A stretch of 64,000 nt of DNA, from positions 1 through 64,000 of the forward strand of contig CATNCF010000003.1 of NCBI GenBank assembly GCA_950097145.1. Direction: 5' to 3'. This DNA comes from an uncultured Lachnospiraceae bacterium (GTDB lineage: Bacteria; Bacillota; Clostridia; Lachnospirales; Lachnospiraceae). How positions within the stretch are numbered: position 1 is the stretch's first letter; each line of letters opens with the position of its first letter. A program made the position numbers and the translations under genes. Below the pieces are notes generated by a model. The model was given only the letters and a program-made list of their open reading frames with translations, was not told the DNA's origin and ran no database searches. Below are positions 1 to 10,277 of this stretch, piece by piece.

Positions 1-132
1 CGGGAGTTTGTGGAGAAAATCGTAATCCACGAATCGGAAGCCCTTGACGGGAAACGCCGGGGGAAGCTCCGCAGACAGGAAATCGAAATCTATTACTCTT
101 TTGTCGGCAAGGTAGAATTGCCCGACACCTAA
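1..132 (+). CDS. Large serine recombinase, C-terminal end (partial)
   Basis: The window opens inside a reading frame that ends with TAA at 130-132 and encodes the last 43 residues of a protein. The sequence FVEKIVIHESEALDGKRR followed by QEIEIYYSFVG resembles the extreme C-terminus of large serine recombinases of Tn4451/TnpX-type integrative elements (the DUF4368-type tail). The catalytic N-terminal resolvase domain lies outside the window, so the family call rests on this short tail only. Such recombinases usually sit at one end of the element they move. The truncated surface-protein gene directly downstream fits this being the right boundary of an integrated element. Confidence 0.65.
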   Translation, partial: REFVEKIVIHESEALDGKRRGKLRRQEIEIYYSFVGKVELPDT

Positions 133-139
133 AGCCCGA

Positions 140-180
140 CCTGTCCGGCAGTCAGCCGGATAGGGAACGGCAAAATTTTT
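140..180 (+). terminator. Hairpin after the recombinase, probable terminator
   Basis: A 10-bp stem (140-149 pairing with 155-164, one G-U pair) closes a 5-nt loop starting 8 bases after the recombinase stop codon. A T-run follows at 175-181, about ten bases past the stem. The gap between stem and T-run weakens the terminator call; it could instead be part of the end of the mobile element. Confidence 0.4.
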
Positions 181-207
181 TACACTTCTTTTACTTCTTT
201 ATCTCAC

Positions 208-2034
208 ATGAGCAAAAATGCAGGGCTTGTAACAGCAATGGACACCTCCTATACAGACCGTTATGAGATAAGTTATACCTTAGATACGGACAACGATTTG
301 TCCACTTTGGAGGACAGGGAAATTATAAGGAAAGGAATAGCAAATACAGCAACACAGAATGATTGTATAGATTCCAATTCCCAATATGTCAAAAATGGCG
401 GCAGGGATCTTAGGTTCTGGTATCGGGACGCAAGTATCGTCATGTCTGATAAGAGCGGAACGGAAACTGTGATTTATCAAGATGAAACCGATGTACTGAC
501 CGATGAGTTCCATGTGGTAAGCGGACGGGACAATCAGCTTGCAGTCGTCTGGACGGCAGTGGATGAGGATGGAAATAAGCAGATAGAAGGCAGTCTGTAT
601 GATTCCGATAAAAATGTATGGAGTAAGTCTATCCAGATTTCTGATACGGATGCCAGCGTTTATAACCCGCAGGGGATTTTTAATGAGGATGGAAACCTGC
701 AGTTCCTCTATAAAAAGACCGGGGATGCACAGACAGATTTATGTGTCCTGATGACAGAACGACTTGCAAATCTTACGATGGAAAATGCATATTGTGACGA
801 GACATCATTTTCGCCGGGGAGTAAGGCAAAAGTCAGCGTTCAGATAAAGAACAACGGCTCGAAACGCGCAGATGGATTTACCGTTGACATAGAAGGGACA
901 AAGACTGTAATTTCGGAAAGCCTTGCTCCTGGAGAAAGCATGATTGCAGAAGCAGATTATGCAGTTCCGGCAGCAATGGGTTATCAAGAAATAATCATTA
1001 AAGTTGAAACCGCTGGAGAAATTGATACAACAGATAACGATTTCAGCCTTCCGGTTGGATTTACAGATCTGGCGGTCAACGTAACAGACAGCAGGCTTGC
1101 GTTTGGACAGCTTGTGGAGATCCGTACTGCAAACCAAAGCTGCGTTGATACAGCGGTAACGCTGGAAGTGCGGAAAGGAAGCCGGGAAGGAGAAATTGTA
1201 AAAAGCATTGACCTTGGAACGATTGCAAAAGGGGAACTGGTGACAGCAGCATATCTGTGGAATAAGGATGCTGAAAACTATTCTGCAGATGCGGAAACAT
1301 TATATTTTAATGTAGTGTCAGAAAAGCCGGAGAAGTATGTAGATGATAATTATGATTTTATGGTAACAGAGTCATATATAAATCAAAATCCGAGTCAAGA
1401 CCCAGACCTGGATGAAGCGTTAAAGAAAGCGAAAAATAAGGCAAAACAGGAATTGATTGGGTACAAAAATCCGGAAGATTATCGTGAGGCACAAAAAAAA
1501 GAATTAATAAAGGCCGTTGCAGATGGTGAAAATGCCATAGATTCTGCAAAAGATGAGGCAGGTGTGGAAAAAGCATTGTCTGACGCCAAAAAAATCATAG
1601 ATAAGATAAAGACAAATGCGCAATTAACAGAAGAGGAAGGAATAAAGGATACTATTGACATTACCAAAGCGGCAGTAACATTATCCCAAGAACACTATAT
1701 CTATGATGGCAGAGCAAAGAAACCATCAGTAGTAGTGAAACTGAATGGAATAGATTTGGCTCTTAATACAGATTATACTGTTTCGTACAGCAACAATATC
1801 AATGAAGGAACAGCAAATGTAATCATTACAGGAATTGGAACATATACGGGAACAGTAACAAAGGATTTCACCATTAGCAAGGAGGGAAATTCCAAGATAA
1901 GCATAGCAGAGACGGCTATTACATTGTCTCAAAACAATTACTCCTACGATGGCAGGCCAAAAAAGCCTGCTGTAACCGTAAAACTGAATGGTGCATGGAG
2001 TAAAGGAAAGCGGAGTGGGAAAGTCAAGAAATAA
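208..2034 (+). pseudogene. Surface/adhesin protein remnant (CARDB-like and Ig-like repeats), 5'-truncated
   Basis: This frame has no signal peptide and no convincing ribosome site. It is already open from the recombinase stop at 132, so the visible ATG is probably internal to a once larger protein. In order it encodes a beta-rich region, a CARDB-like domain (about residues 190-280: SVQIKNNGSKRADGF, LAPGESMIAEADY), a charged helical segment (about 395-475), one full repeat of the type VTLSQEHYIYDGRAKKP...GTYTGTVTKDFTI and the start of a second. The second repeat stops abruptly after VKLNG and runs into unrelated residues, so the 3' end is damaged as well. The domain order is typical of secreted surface proteins of gut Clostridia. 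I infer that insertion of the recombinase element removed the 5' end and a separate rearrangement cut the 3' end. Confidence 0.6.
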
Positions 2035-2118
2035 AAATCCAAAAATATGAAGAAGAAAGTGTATCTTTAAAAATGCAGTTAAGGGGTTTTTGCGCCCTAA
2101 AATGCATACAGAAAAGGA

Positions 2119-2185
2119 AAAATACGAATCTTTCGCAGAAGGTCAGGTCTTAAAAACACTGATTTCTATGAGCGATTCGTATTTT
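2119..2185. repeat. Inverted repeat between two gene remnants
   Basis: AAAATACGAATC at 2119-2130 is matched by its perfect reverse complement at 2174-2185, a 12-bp stem with a 43-nt loop. It lies between the broken 3' end of the surface-protein remnant and the end of the Uma2 remnant. It may be a bidirectional transcription stop or part of a small mobile repeat; there is no clean T-run. Confidence 0.5.
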
Positions 2186-2233
2186 AAGATTCAGAGTATA
2201 AAAATCGGTATTAACCGACAGCCCCTTTTTTGG

Positions 2234-2596
2234 CTAAATATGCAGCAGTTTTGAAATATCAGAGAAGTTGATATACAGGTCTTCACAGATGTTCACCTTT
2301 ATGACAGAATCAAATGTATAAGGTACATTAAAAAGATTTCCCTCAAAATAATTTATAGTTACACTTTTTCGCTGCGGATCTACAATCCAATATTCACGTA
2401 CCCCATAATTCTTGTAGTAGTAGAGTTTACGGATATAATCATCTGATGCATTGCTGGGAGAAACGATTTCAATTATAAAATCTGGGGCGCCATTGCACCG
2501 CTTCCCATCTAGCTTATTTTTGTCACAAATAACCATAATATCAGGCTGAACGATTGTCAAAGGTTTATCAGATAGTTTTACATCAAACTCACTTTT
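2234..2596 (-). pseudogene. Uma2-family endonuclease, N-terminally truncated
   Basis: The reading frame encodes the C-terminal half of a Uma2/DUF820 restriction-endonuclease-fold protein. It shows EFDVKLSD, VQPDIMVIC, APDFIIEIVSPSN and GVREYWIVDP, the typical core with the conserved Asp and Glu. Intact family members are about 180-200 residues, so some 70-80 N-terminal residues are missing. The frame is closed upstream by a TAG inside the end of the hemerythrin gene, the first in-frame start-like codon is the TTG at 2560, and no ribosome site is visible. The homology begins exactly where the hemerythrin gene stops, so the upstream half was probably lost by deletion or replacement. Confidence 0.65.
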
Positions 2597-2990
2597 CTAC
2601 ATATTTCATATCTACTTCCAGAATATGGTTTACCAGCCATGTGACGAGAAAATTCAGCAGGGATTCCACTGTCTTATTCTGTTCCTGGTAATCATTTTCA
2701 ATAGAATCTAAATCGAACGCCATCAGCCGTGCTTCAAATGCCCGGTGCTGTGCGGCGTGCTGTTTTAAGTTTGCGTAGCCGATACTTTTCTGATATTCTT
2801 CTTCATGGGAAAAATGTGTTCTGGTATAATCAATCAGTTCAGAAATCAGGTGAAGCAGGCTGTCTGCCTTATCCTGCAGTAAATCATTGTCCAAAAGATC
2901 CTGTGTTTCCTGTGCCAGTTCAAATAGCCTGGTATGTTCCTGGTCAATGGATGCAATTCCAGTGTAGTATTCTGGTTTCATTTCGTACAT
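2589..2990 (-). CDS. Bacteriohemerythrin
   Basis: A 133-residue single-domain hemerythrin, the usual length for bacteriohemerythrins. The diiron ligand pattern is visible: IDQEHTRLF (first His), HFSHEEEY (His and His-x3-Glu), HAAQHRAFE (His-x3-His) and VNHILEVD (His-x4-Asp). Such proteins bind O2 at a di-iron site and are thought to sense, store or deliver oxygen in the cytoplasm, which suits an anaerobe exposed to traces of oxygen. A GAGGAGG ribosome site lies 9-10 bases before the ATG. The gene appears monocistronic; its 3' end touches the Uma2 remnant. Confidence 0.92.
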   Translation of the reverse strand: MYEMKPEYYTGIASIDQEHTRLFELAQETQDLLDNDLLQDKADSLLHLISELIDYTRTHFSHEEEYQKSIGYANLKQHAAQHRAFEARLMAFDLDSIENDYQEQNKTVESLLNFLVTWLVNHILEVDMKYVEK

Positions 2991-3067
2991 GAGTGATGTT
3001 CCTCCTCTGTGAATTTTTTATTATTTTACTTCCTTTTGGAAAATTAATCAAGATTTGTTTTTATGTG

Positions 3068-3096
3068 TTTACATGAAAAAAATAATGAAATATAAT
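3068..3096 (+). promoter_or_regulatory. Sigma-A-type promoter for the AAA-ATPase gene
   Basis: TTTACA at 3068-3073, a 17-bp spacer and a perfect TATAAT at 3091-3096 lie about 50 bases before the start at 3145. Confidence 0.75.
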
Positions 3097-3144
3097 GGAT
3101 AAAGGTAAAAAGAAGTGGCTGCATTGCCTGGAGAGGAGAATGAC

Positions 3145-4826
3145 ATGGCGCGGAGAGTTGCAATTGGAATACAGGATTTTGGAGAACTGATACAGAAAAA
3201 ATTCTATTATGTAGACAAAACAGATCTCATAAAAGAATGGTGGGACAGCGTTACATTAATTACACGTCCCCGGCGTTTTGGGAAAACTCTGAATATGAGT
3301 ATGATAGAACATTTTTTTCGGTAAAATATGCAGAGAATGGAAGCATATTTGAGGGTTTGTCTATATGGAACAATCTGGAGTACCGTATCTTGCAGGGAAC
3401 CTATCCAGTGCTCAGCCTCTCCTTTTCAAATGTGAAAGAGAAGGATTTTAATTCTGCCAGAATCCGGATTTGCCAGATGATAGAAGAACTGTATAACCAG
3501 AATTATTTTTTACTGAAAAGTGAAATTTTAACGGAATCAGAAAAAGAGTTTTTTCATTCTGTCAGGGGGGATATGCCGGATGTAACAGCAACTTTGGCAA
3601 TTCACAGACTGTCGGATTTTTTGGCAAGATATTATGGAAAGAAAGTCATTATTCTTTTGGATGAGTATGATACTCCTATGCAGGAATCCTATGTAAATGG
3701 TTATTGGGAGGAATTGTCAGCATTTACCAGGGATATGTTCCACGCTGCCTTTAAGACAAATCCCTGGCTGGAGAGGGCAGTCCTGACAGGGATTACAAGA
3801 GTAGGAAAAGAATCCATGTTTTCTGATTTGAATAATTTGAAAGTGGCGACTGTAATTTCAGACGAATACGCATCGTTTTTTGGATTTACAGAACAGGAAG
3901 TATTTGACGCTTTAGAGGAATGGGGCTGGGAAGAACAGAAAGAATTGGTAAAATACTGGTATGACGGCTTTTATTTTGGCAGATGCAGAGGGATGTATAA
4001 TCCATGGTCTATCTTGAATTTCTTAGATACAGGAAGATTTAGTACTTATTGGGCAAATACAAGTGCAAACAGTCTGGCAGGGAGGCTGATCCGTGAAGGA
4101 AGCAGGGGAATTAAAGCAGATTTTGAGAAATTATTGCGGGGGGAAAGTCTGCTTTGTGCGATAGATGAGCAGATTGCATATGATCAGTTAGATCAAAATG
4201 AAAATGCGGTTTGGAGCCTATTGCTAGCAGGCGGATATTTAAAAGCGGCAGGGGAGGCAGGCGCTGGCATAGGAAATAAGTATGAACTCGTACTTACAAA
4301 TTATGAAGTAGAGCTTATGTTCCATAATATGGTACAGAGATGGTTTGCGGCGGCGCAGCAGGATTATAATGACTTTATCCAGGCGCTTTTGCAGGGAGAA
4401 CTGGAATCTATGAATGGATTTATGAACCGTGTGGCCCTGCAGACATTCAGTTATTTTGATACTGGAAAAAACCTCTCTGGTACAGATCCTGAGCGCTTTT
4501 ATCATGGATTTGTCCTGGGGCTTATGACAGAGCTGCAGGGAAGATATGAGATTCTTTCAAATAGGGAGAGTGGATTTGGCAGGTATGACGTGTTGCTGGA
4601 GCCTGTTAATAAAAAGGAAGATGATGCGATAATTCTGGAGTTTAAGGTGCATAATGCCAAGAAGGAAAGAAATTTAGAAGAAACGGTTCAGGAGGCTCTG
4701 TGTCAAATTGAGGAGAAAAAATATGCGGTGGCATTGGTTCAAAAAGGAATTTCAGAAAATCATATACGCAAATACGGTTTTGCGTTCCAGGGAAAATGCG
4801 TATTGATTGGTGAAAATGCAAATTAA
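3145..4826 (+). pseudogene. AAA-ATPase/PD-(D/E)XK nuclease-like protein (DUF1703 type), frameshifted
   Basis: The gene starts at ATG 3145 behind GGAGAGGAG and reads IGIQDFGELIQKKFYYVDKT then TRPRRFGKTLNMSM (Walker-A-like GKT), the N-terminal signature of the AAA-ATPase-like family PF09820. It hits TAA at 3322-3324. The next frame continues seamlessly with FFSVKYAENGSIFEGLSIW to 4826. The break is at a run of seven T residues at about 3312-3318; an eighth T would restore HFFSVKYAE. The rest has the Walker-B-like KKVIILLDEYDTPM and a C-terminal DUF1703 nuclease region (DAIILEFKVHN, the E-x-K motif). These proteins occur in many copies in gut anaerobes and their role is not established. The break may be a real mutation, a phase-variable homopolymer or a sequencing error. 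Confidence 0.8.
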
Positions 4827-4839
4827 AACAGGAGGGAAC

Positions 4840-6594
4840 ATGGTAAAAACAATTTTAGGGCAGATAAAAGAATTTAAACGGGATTCCCTGCTGACGCCTG
4901 TTTTCATGATTTTAGAGGTAATTATGGAGATGGTGATACCGCTTCTGATGGCGGCGATCATAGATGACGGGGTCAGCAAGGGAAACATGGCGTATATCTG
5001 CCAGACTGGGGCAGTGATGCTGTTTGCGGCTCTGCTGGGGCTTATTGCAGGAATGCTTGGGGCAAAATACGCGGCAAACGCTTCCGCAGGTTTGGCCAGA
5101 AATTTAAGGGCAAGCATGTTTGAAAATATTCAAAGCTTTTCTTTTGCAAATATTGATAAATTTTCCACTGCAGGTCTGGTAACCAGGCTTACTACAGACG
5201 TAACTAATATCCAGAATGCCTACCAGATGATACTAAGGATGTGCGTGCGCGCCCCGTTTAGCATGATAATCGCAATGATTATGGCATTTACAATTAATGC
5301 AGAGCTGGCGGCTGTCTATTTGATTGCGGTAGCGCTGCTGGGCGGCTGCCTGTTTTTGATTATGGGCAGGGCTTCTAAGTATTTTCAGGAAATTTTTCCA
5401 AAGTACGATGAATTAAATGCAAGCGTCCAGGAAAATGTGTCTGCAATACGGGTGGTAAAGGCATATGTCCGTGAAGACTATGAAAACGGACGTTTCACAA
5501 AGGCGAGTGAAAAAATCTATAAAATGTTCAGTAAGGCAGAAAATATTCTTACCTGGAATGCACCCTTGATGCAGTGTACGGTGTATGGCTGTATTCTTAC
5601 CATAAGCTGGCTGGGGGCAAAAATGATCGTTATGAATGAACTTACCACCGGGCAGTTAATGAGCCTGCTGGCGTATTGTATGAATATTCTTATGAGCCTT
5701 ATGATGCTTTCTATGATATTTGTGATGGTGACTATGAGTATGGCGAGCGCTGAGAGAATTGCAGAGGTAATTAAGGAAAAGAGCAGCCTGGCCAACCCAG
5801 AACATCCTGTGATGGAAGTGCCGGATGGCAGGATTGTTTTTGACCATGTAGAGTTTGCTTATGCAAAAAACAGCAAAGAACCTGTGCTGAAAGATATCAA
5901 TCTGGAGATCCGGGCGGGAGAGACCATAGGGATTATTGGCGGGACGGGAAGCGCAAAGTCCAGTCTGGCTAATTTGATCAGCCGTCTCTATGACGTGACG
6001 GAAGGAAGCGTCTTGGTTGGAGGCATAGATGTCAGGGACTATGATATGGAGGCGCTGCGCAATCAGGTGTCTGTGGTGCTCCAGAAAAATGTTCTGTTTT
6101 CTGGAACTATTTTAGAGAACCTCCGCTGGGGGGATAAGGATGCTACAGAGCAGGACTGCAGAAGAGTCTGTAAAATGGCCTGTGCAGATGAATTTATTGA
6201 ACGTTTTCCTGATCAATATAATACTTATATCGAACAGGGAGGGAACAATGTGTCCGGCGGGCAGAAACAGCGTCTGTGCATTGCCCGTGCATTGTTGAAG
6301 AAGCCCAAAATTCTGATTTTGGATGATTCCACCAGCGCTGTGGATACGGCTACAGACAGCCGTATCCGTAAAGCCTTTGCCACGGAAATTCCAGATACCA
6401 CCAAGCTGATCATTGCCCAGCGGATCTCCAGCGTCCAGAATGCAGACCGCATTATCGTTATGGATAACGGAAGAGTGGTAGCTTTTGGAACCCATGAAGA
6501 ACTTCTTTGCAGCAGTGAAATCTATCGGGATGTCTATGAATCCCAGACAAAAGGCGGCGGAGATTTTGATGAAGAGAACGGGGGCAGGAGATAA
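4840..6594 (+). CDS. ABC exporter half-transporter, subunit A (degenerate ATP site)
   Basis: A 584-residue half-transporter: an N-terminal membrane domain of about six helices (to residue 320) followed by an ATPase domain. It has Walker A GGTGSAKSS near residue 366, a canonical signature VSGGQ near 471, a Walker B ending LILDDST with Asp instead of the catalytic Glu, and IIAQRIS with Gln in place of the switch His. These changes mark the degenerate-site partner of a heterodimeric type IV exporter (YheI/MdlA-like), exporting a drug, peptide or lipid. The start at 4840 follows GGAGGG; an upstream in-frame ATG at 4816 overlaps the previous gene and lacks a site. The stop codon overlaps the start of the second subunit (TAATG). 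Confidence 0.9.
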   Translation: MVKTILGQIKEFKRDSLLTPVFMILEVIMEMVIPLLMAAIIDDGVSKGNMAYICQTGAVMLFAALLGLIAGMLGAKYAANASAGLARNLRASMFENIQSFSFANIDKFSTAGLVTRLTTDVTNIQNAYQMILRMCVRAPFSMIIAMIMAFTINAELAAVYLIAVALLGGCLFLIMGRASKYFQEIFPKYDELNASVQENVSAIRVVKAYVREDYENGRFTKASEKIYKMFSKAENILTWNAPLMQCTVYGCILTISWLGAKMIVMNELTTGQLMSLLAYCMNILMSLMMLSMIFVMVTMSMASAERIAEVIKEKSSLANPEHPVMEVPDGRIVFDHVEFAYAKNSKEPVLKDINLEIRAGETIGIIGGTGSAKSSLANLISRLYDVTEGSVLVGGIDVRDYDMEALRNQVSVVLQKNVLFSGTILENLRWGDKDATEQDCRRVCKMACADEFIERFPDQYNTYIEQGGNNVSGGQKQRLCIARALLKKPKILILDDSTSAVDTATDSRIRKAFATEIPDTTKLIIAQRISSVQNADRIIVMDNGRVVAFGTHEELLCSSEIYRDVYESQTKGGGDFDEENGGRR

Positions 6595-8492
6595 TGGAAG
6601 AGAAAAAGAATAGAACGAAAAAGGGCATGGACTTTAAAACATTTTCCAGGCTGATGCGCTATGTATGTTCCGGTTATAAATATCATCTGCTGCTGGTAAT
6701 TGCAGGCATTTTTGTGGGAGTACTGGCCAATGTCCAGGGGACATTATTTATGCAGACATTGATTGACGTATATATTCTTCCCATGATGGGGGGCGGTGAA
6801 CCAGACTTCGGTCCTTTGGCGGCGGCCATTCTCAGAGTAGGGGTTTTTTATGGAATCGGCGTCTGCTCTACCTGGATGTATAACCGGATTATGGTGAAGG
6901 TAACCCAGGGAACCCTGCGGGGCCTGCGGGACGATCTGTTTACCCATATGGAAAGTTTTCCTATCCAATATTTTGATACCCATGCCCATGGAGATATTAT
7001 GTCAGTATACACCAATGATATTGATACTCTGCGTCAGATGATCAGCCAGAGTCTGCCGCAGATTTTTGCCAGTGGGGTTACGATTGTCAGCGTTCTGGTG
7101 AGTATGTTAATCTTAAGTGTTCCACTGACGCTGGTTACTCTTGTGATGGTAGGAATTATGCTGTCAGCAACGAAAGCGTTTGCAGGCAGGAGTGGAAAAT
7201 ACTTTGTGGCTCAGCAGCAGGAAATTGGGAAGGTCAACGGATATATAGAAGAGATGATGGAAGGGCAGAAAGTAGTCAAGGTGTTCTGCCATGAAGAAGA
7301 GAGCTTAGAACAATTCCATAAACTAAATGAAGATCTCTATACCAGCGCAAGCCAGGCCAATAAATTTGCAAATATGTTAGGTCCAGTGACTATGCAGCTT
7401 GGAAATGTAAGCTATGTCATTTGCGCTATGGCAGGAGGAATTCTTGCCCTGAACGGTGTGGGAGGATTTACTCTGGGAGGACTGGCAAGCTTTCTTACCT
7501 TTAACCGGAGTTTTAATATGCCGATCAGCCAGGTGAGCCAGCAGCTTAACAGTGTGGTGATGGCAATGGCAGGTGCAAAACGCGTATTTGCCATGATGGA
7601 CGAAGAGCCGGAAACGGATGAAGGATATGTGACACTGGTCAATGCCACAAAAGAAAACGGCAGACTGCAGGAATCAGAACAGCGTACCGGACTCTGGGCG
7701 TGGAAGCATCACCATCAGGCAGAAGGCACCACAGATTATGTGGAGCTTACGGGGGACGTGGTGTTTGATGATGTGGACTTTGGATATCAGCCGGAGAAGA
7801 TCGTGCTTCATAATGTGAAAATGTTTGCCAATGCAGGACAGAAAATCGCGTTTGTAGGTTCTACCGGGGCAGGTAAGACCACAATCACCAATCTGATTAA
7901 CCGCTTTTATGATATACAAGATGGGAAAATCCGCTACGATGGAATTAATATTAATAAAATCAAAAAGGCCGACCTGCGCCGTTCCCTTGGGATTGTGCTG
8001 CAGGATACCCATCTGTTTACCAATACGGTAATGGAAAATATCCGTTACGGCAAGCTGGATGCTTCTGATGATGAAGTGATTGCAGCGGCGAAGCTCGCCA
8101 ATGCAGACAGCTTTATCCGAAGGCTGCCCAAAGGGTATCAAACTATGCTGAGCGGAGACGGGGCAAATTTAAGTCAGGGACAACGGCAGCTTCTTGCCAT
8201 TGCAAGAGCAGCCATTGCCGATCCTCCAGTGCTGATACTGGATGAAGCAACTAGTTCTATTGATACCAGAACAGAACGTCTGGTACAGGATGGTATGGAT
8301 AAACTGATGAAGGGCAGAACCACATTTGTAATTGCCCACCGCCTGTCTACAGTAAGGAACAGCGACTGTATTATGGTATTGGAACAGGGGCGCATTGTAG
8401 AGCGGGGAACCCATGAGGAGTTAATGGATGAACAGGGCAGGTATTACCAGCTTTATACTGGTAAAGTATCAGGAATGAGTGTTCAGGGATAA
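6594..8492 (+). CDS. ABC exporter half-transporter, subunit B (catalytic ATP site)
   Basis: A 632-residue partner of the preceding subunit. The membrane domain occupies about residues 1-330 and the ATPase domain follows. Walker [10 protein letters not shown] lies near residue 422, the signature is the variant LSQGQ near 525, Walker B is LILDEATSS with the catalytic Glu, and the switch His is in VIAHRLST. Its catalytic Walker motifs would pair with the canonical signature of subunit A, while its own variant signature faces the degenerate site, the usual arrangement in heterodimeric exporters (YheH/MdlB-like). A short hydrophilic insertion (about residues 350-380, containing HHH) separates membrane and ATPase domains. 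Confidence 0.9.
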   Translation: MEEKKNRTKKGMDFKTFSRLMRYVCSGYKYHLLLVIAGIFVGVLANVQGTLFMQTLIDVYILPMMGGGEPDFGPLAAAILRVGVFYGIGVCSTWMYNRIMVKVTQGTLRGLRDDLFTHMESFPIQYFDTHAHGDIMSVYTNDIDTLRQMISQSLPQIFASGVTIVSVLVSMLILSVPLTLVTLVMVGIMLSATKAFAGRSGKYFVAQQQEIGKVNGYIEEMMEGQKVVKVFCHEEESLEQFHKLNEDLYTSASQANKFANMLGPVTMQLGNVSYVICAMAGGILALNGVGGFTLGGLASFLTFNRSFNMPISQVSQQLNSVVMAMAGAKRVFAMMDEEPETDEGYVTLVNATKENGRLQESEQRTGLWAWKHHHQAEGTTDYVELTGDVVFDDVDFGYQPEKIVLHNVKMFANAGQKIAFVGSTGAGKTTITNLINRFYDIQDGKIRYDGININKIKKADLRRSLGIVLQDTHLFTNTVMENIRYGKLDASDDEVIAAAKLANADSFIRRLPKGYQTMLSGDGANLSQGQRQLLAIARAAIADPPVLILDEATSSIDTRTERLVQDGMDKLMKGRTTFVIAHRLSTVRNSDCIMVLEQGRIVERGTHEELMDEQGRYYQLYTGKVSGMSVQG

Positions 8493-8527
8493 AGAGAAAG
8501 GAACATACAAAGGAGGAATTGATTGTG

Positions 8528-9730
8528 ATGGACAGGAGAAATGGAAGGAAAACTTTATTTATGGCTTTTGCAGCGATGCTGGCGCCTCTGGCTCTTATAG
8601 GGCTTGTTTCGGTGATGATGCTGCAGTTTGTGGTAAACGGCAGAATATCTCTGTTTGAGGGGACAATGTTTCTGATTATAGTGCCGCTAATGATACTGTT
8701 TATATTGTTCATGGTGGTGAAATGGCAGATAGATAAAAGACAGGGACTTATGGAAAATCTGGATCAGGCCGCTGAGGAGAAACTTGCAGAACAAGAAGGA
8801 AGGCTGGCGGAACAAAGGGCAGAACTTGAGGATATTATGCGTTCCATGAATGGCATGGCAGGCAGCTTGGAGCAGATTATAACCAGTGTGAAAAGCGAGA
8901 CATCATCGCTGCGGGAAGTGTCCGATGGTTTTACCCAGTCTTTTCAAGAAATGGCAGATTCACTGGAACAGGTCAGTGAAGAGGTGAATACTATGGAGGA
9001 ACATACGATTTTCCAGTCCGGGCAGATGGATGAGTTCAGCTCCCGTATTATGGAAATGAACCGTGCAGCCCACGGTATTACAGGGCAGGTTGACAACCTG
9101 GCGGGAAGTACAGATAAGATAAGAGAATACGGTGAAAGCGCCGGACAGGTTATGAAAGAATTGGTGAATCTCTATAAAACAGGAGGCAAGGCTGCTGGAG
9201 AAATGCAGATGCAGACAGATAGAACATATCATTCTGTAATGCAGATAAGTACCGTCACAGAAATTATTTCCAAGATTTCCAGCCAGGCGAACCTGGCGGC
9301 GCTGAATGCCAGTATTGAAGCCTCAAAAGCAGGAGAGAAGGGCAAAGGATTTGCCCTTGTAGCAGATGAAATACGGAGTCTGGCAGATCAGTCACGGGAT
9401 TCTTTGGAACAGGTGAATGCGATTGTCAGTGAATTGATAAATCATGCAAATGAGAATGTTGGGGCCAGCCAGAACATGGCTGACGCACAGGAGAGACAGG
9501 CTAGGAAAATTTCCCAGGCAGGAGAAATTGTGGCTTCTCTGGAACAGGAACTGGAGCAGATCTGCGACGCTATCAGCGGTATTGCCAGTGAAACGGCAGA
9601 GTGGGAAACGGAACAGGAAGTAATTGATACAGATATAGTATCATTGCCCCAGGCGGCAGAGGAAAAAGCAGCTAACAATAAGCAGATTGACCAGATTGGG
9701 AGGTTTAAAATTACAGATTTCCGCAAATAG
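8528..9730 (+). CDS. Methyl-accepting chemotaxis-like protein with minimal ectodomain
   Basis: About 400 residues. Two membrane helices (about residues 10-35 and 45-65) are separated by only some ten residues, so there is no periplasmic-type sensor domain. A coiled-coil region follows, then the signalling hairpin [20 protein letters not shown]...[18 protein letters not shown], the hallmark of MCP cytoplasmic domains. It probably senses a membrane or cytoplasmic signal and may serve regulation rather than swimming; no che or flagellar genes are in the window. AGGAGG at 8511-8516 could serve GTG 8525 or ATG 8528; TTG 8519 is too close. It follows the ABC exporter by 35 bases and may be co-transcribed. 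Confidence 0.88.
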   Translation: MDRRNGRKTLFMAFAAMLAPLALIGLVSVMMLQFVVNGRISLFEGTMFLIIVPLMILFILFMVVKWQIDKRQGLMENLDQAAEEKLAEQEGRLAEQRAELEDIMRSMNGMAGSLEQIITSVKSETSSLREVSDGFTQSFQEMADSLEQVSEEVNTMEEHTIFQSGQMDEFSSRIMEMNRAAHGITGQVDNLAGSTDKIREYGESAGQVMKELVNLYKTGGKAAGEMQMQTDRTYHSVMQISTVTEIISKISSQANLAALNASIEASKAGEKGKGFALVADEIRSLADQSRDSLEQVNAIVSELINHANENVGASQNMADAQERQARKISQAGEIVASLEQELEQICDAISGIASETAEWETEQEVIDTDIVSLPQAAEEKAANNKQIDQIGRFKITDFRK

Positions 9731-9798
9731 AATGCAACAATTTAAAAGGAATGGGACTCTTATTAAGTGAAATGCATTTCAAGGGAGGTGGAGGACAT

Positions 9799-10275
9799 AT
9801 GGAAGAATTTATGCAGTATTATGAAAAAGTCTATCCGCAGATGTACCGAACCGCTTATTATTACATGAGGAATTGCCAGGAGGCGGAGGATGCAGTGCAG
9901 GACGCGGTACTGACAGCATATGAGAAGTTCTACCAGCTTAAGAACAGAGAAAAATTTGCTCCCTGGATCATGCAGATTCTGGTGAATCGGTGCCGGAGGA
10001 GGATGAGAGACTGGTTCCGTAAAGAAGAAGATATTCAGGATATTTCCATATCGGTGCAGGAAGCAATGTCCAGGGAAACCGACTTTGCTATGGCGGCAGC
10101 GGTGAAACAGGTGTTTTGGGAGTTAAAAGAGGAGGAACGCCTGATTGTGGCCTTGTCAGTGTTTGGCGGTTATACCAGCCAGGAAATCGCTGGAATCATG
10201 AAGCAAAATCATAGTACCATCCGTTCCAGGTATCGGAGGGCACTTCAAAAAATGAGAAAGAGGCTGGAGGTGTGA
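9799..10275 (+). CDS. ECF-type RNA polymerase sigma factor
   Basis: 158 residues, the usual ECF size. Region 2 is AEDAVQDAVLTAYEKFYQL (about residues 29-47) with the following PWIMQILVNRCRRRMR. Region 4 is the helix-turn-helix SQEIAGIMKQNHSTIRSRYR near the C-terminus. The start at 9799 is set by GGGAGGTGGAGG just upstream; longer in-frame starts lack such a site. Its stop codon overlaps the start cluster of the next gene, a membrane-anchored beta-propeller protein, a pairing that suggests a regulator/anti-sigma-like relationship. The targets are unknown. Confidence 0.92.
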   Translation: MEEFMQYYEKVYPQMYRTAYYYMRNCQEAEDAVQDAVLTAYEKFYQLKNREKFAPWIMQILVNRCRRRMRDWFRKEEDIQDISISVQEAMSRETDFAMAAAVKQVFWELKEEERLIVALSVFGGYTSQEIAGIMKQNHSTIRSRYRRALQKMRKRLEV

Positions 10276-10277
10276 TG

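Noticed and set aside
2729-2992. Plus-strand open frame opposite the hemerythrin gene
   Set aside because: Antisense to a clear hemerythrin with all metal ligands; no expression signals.
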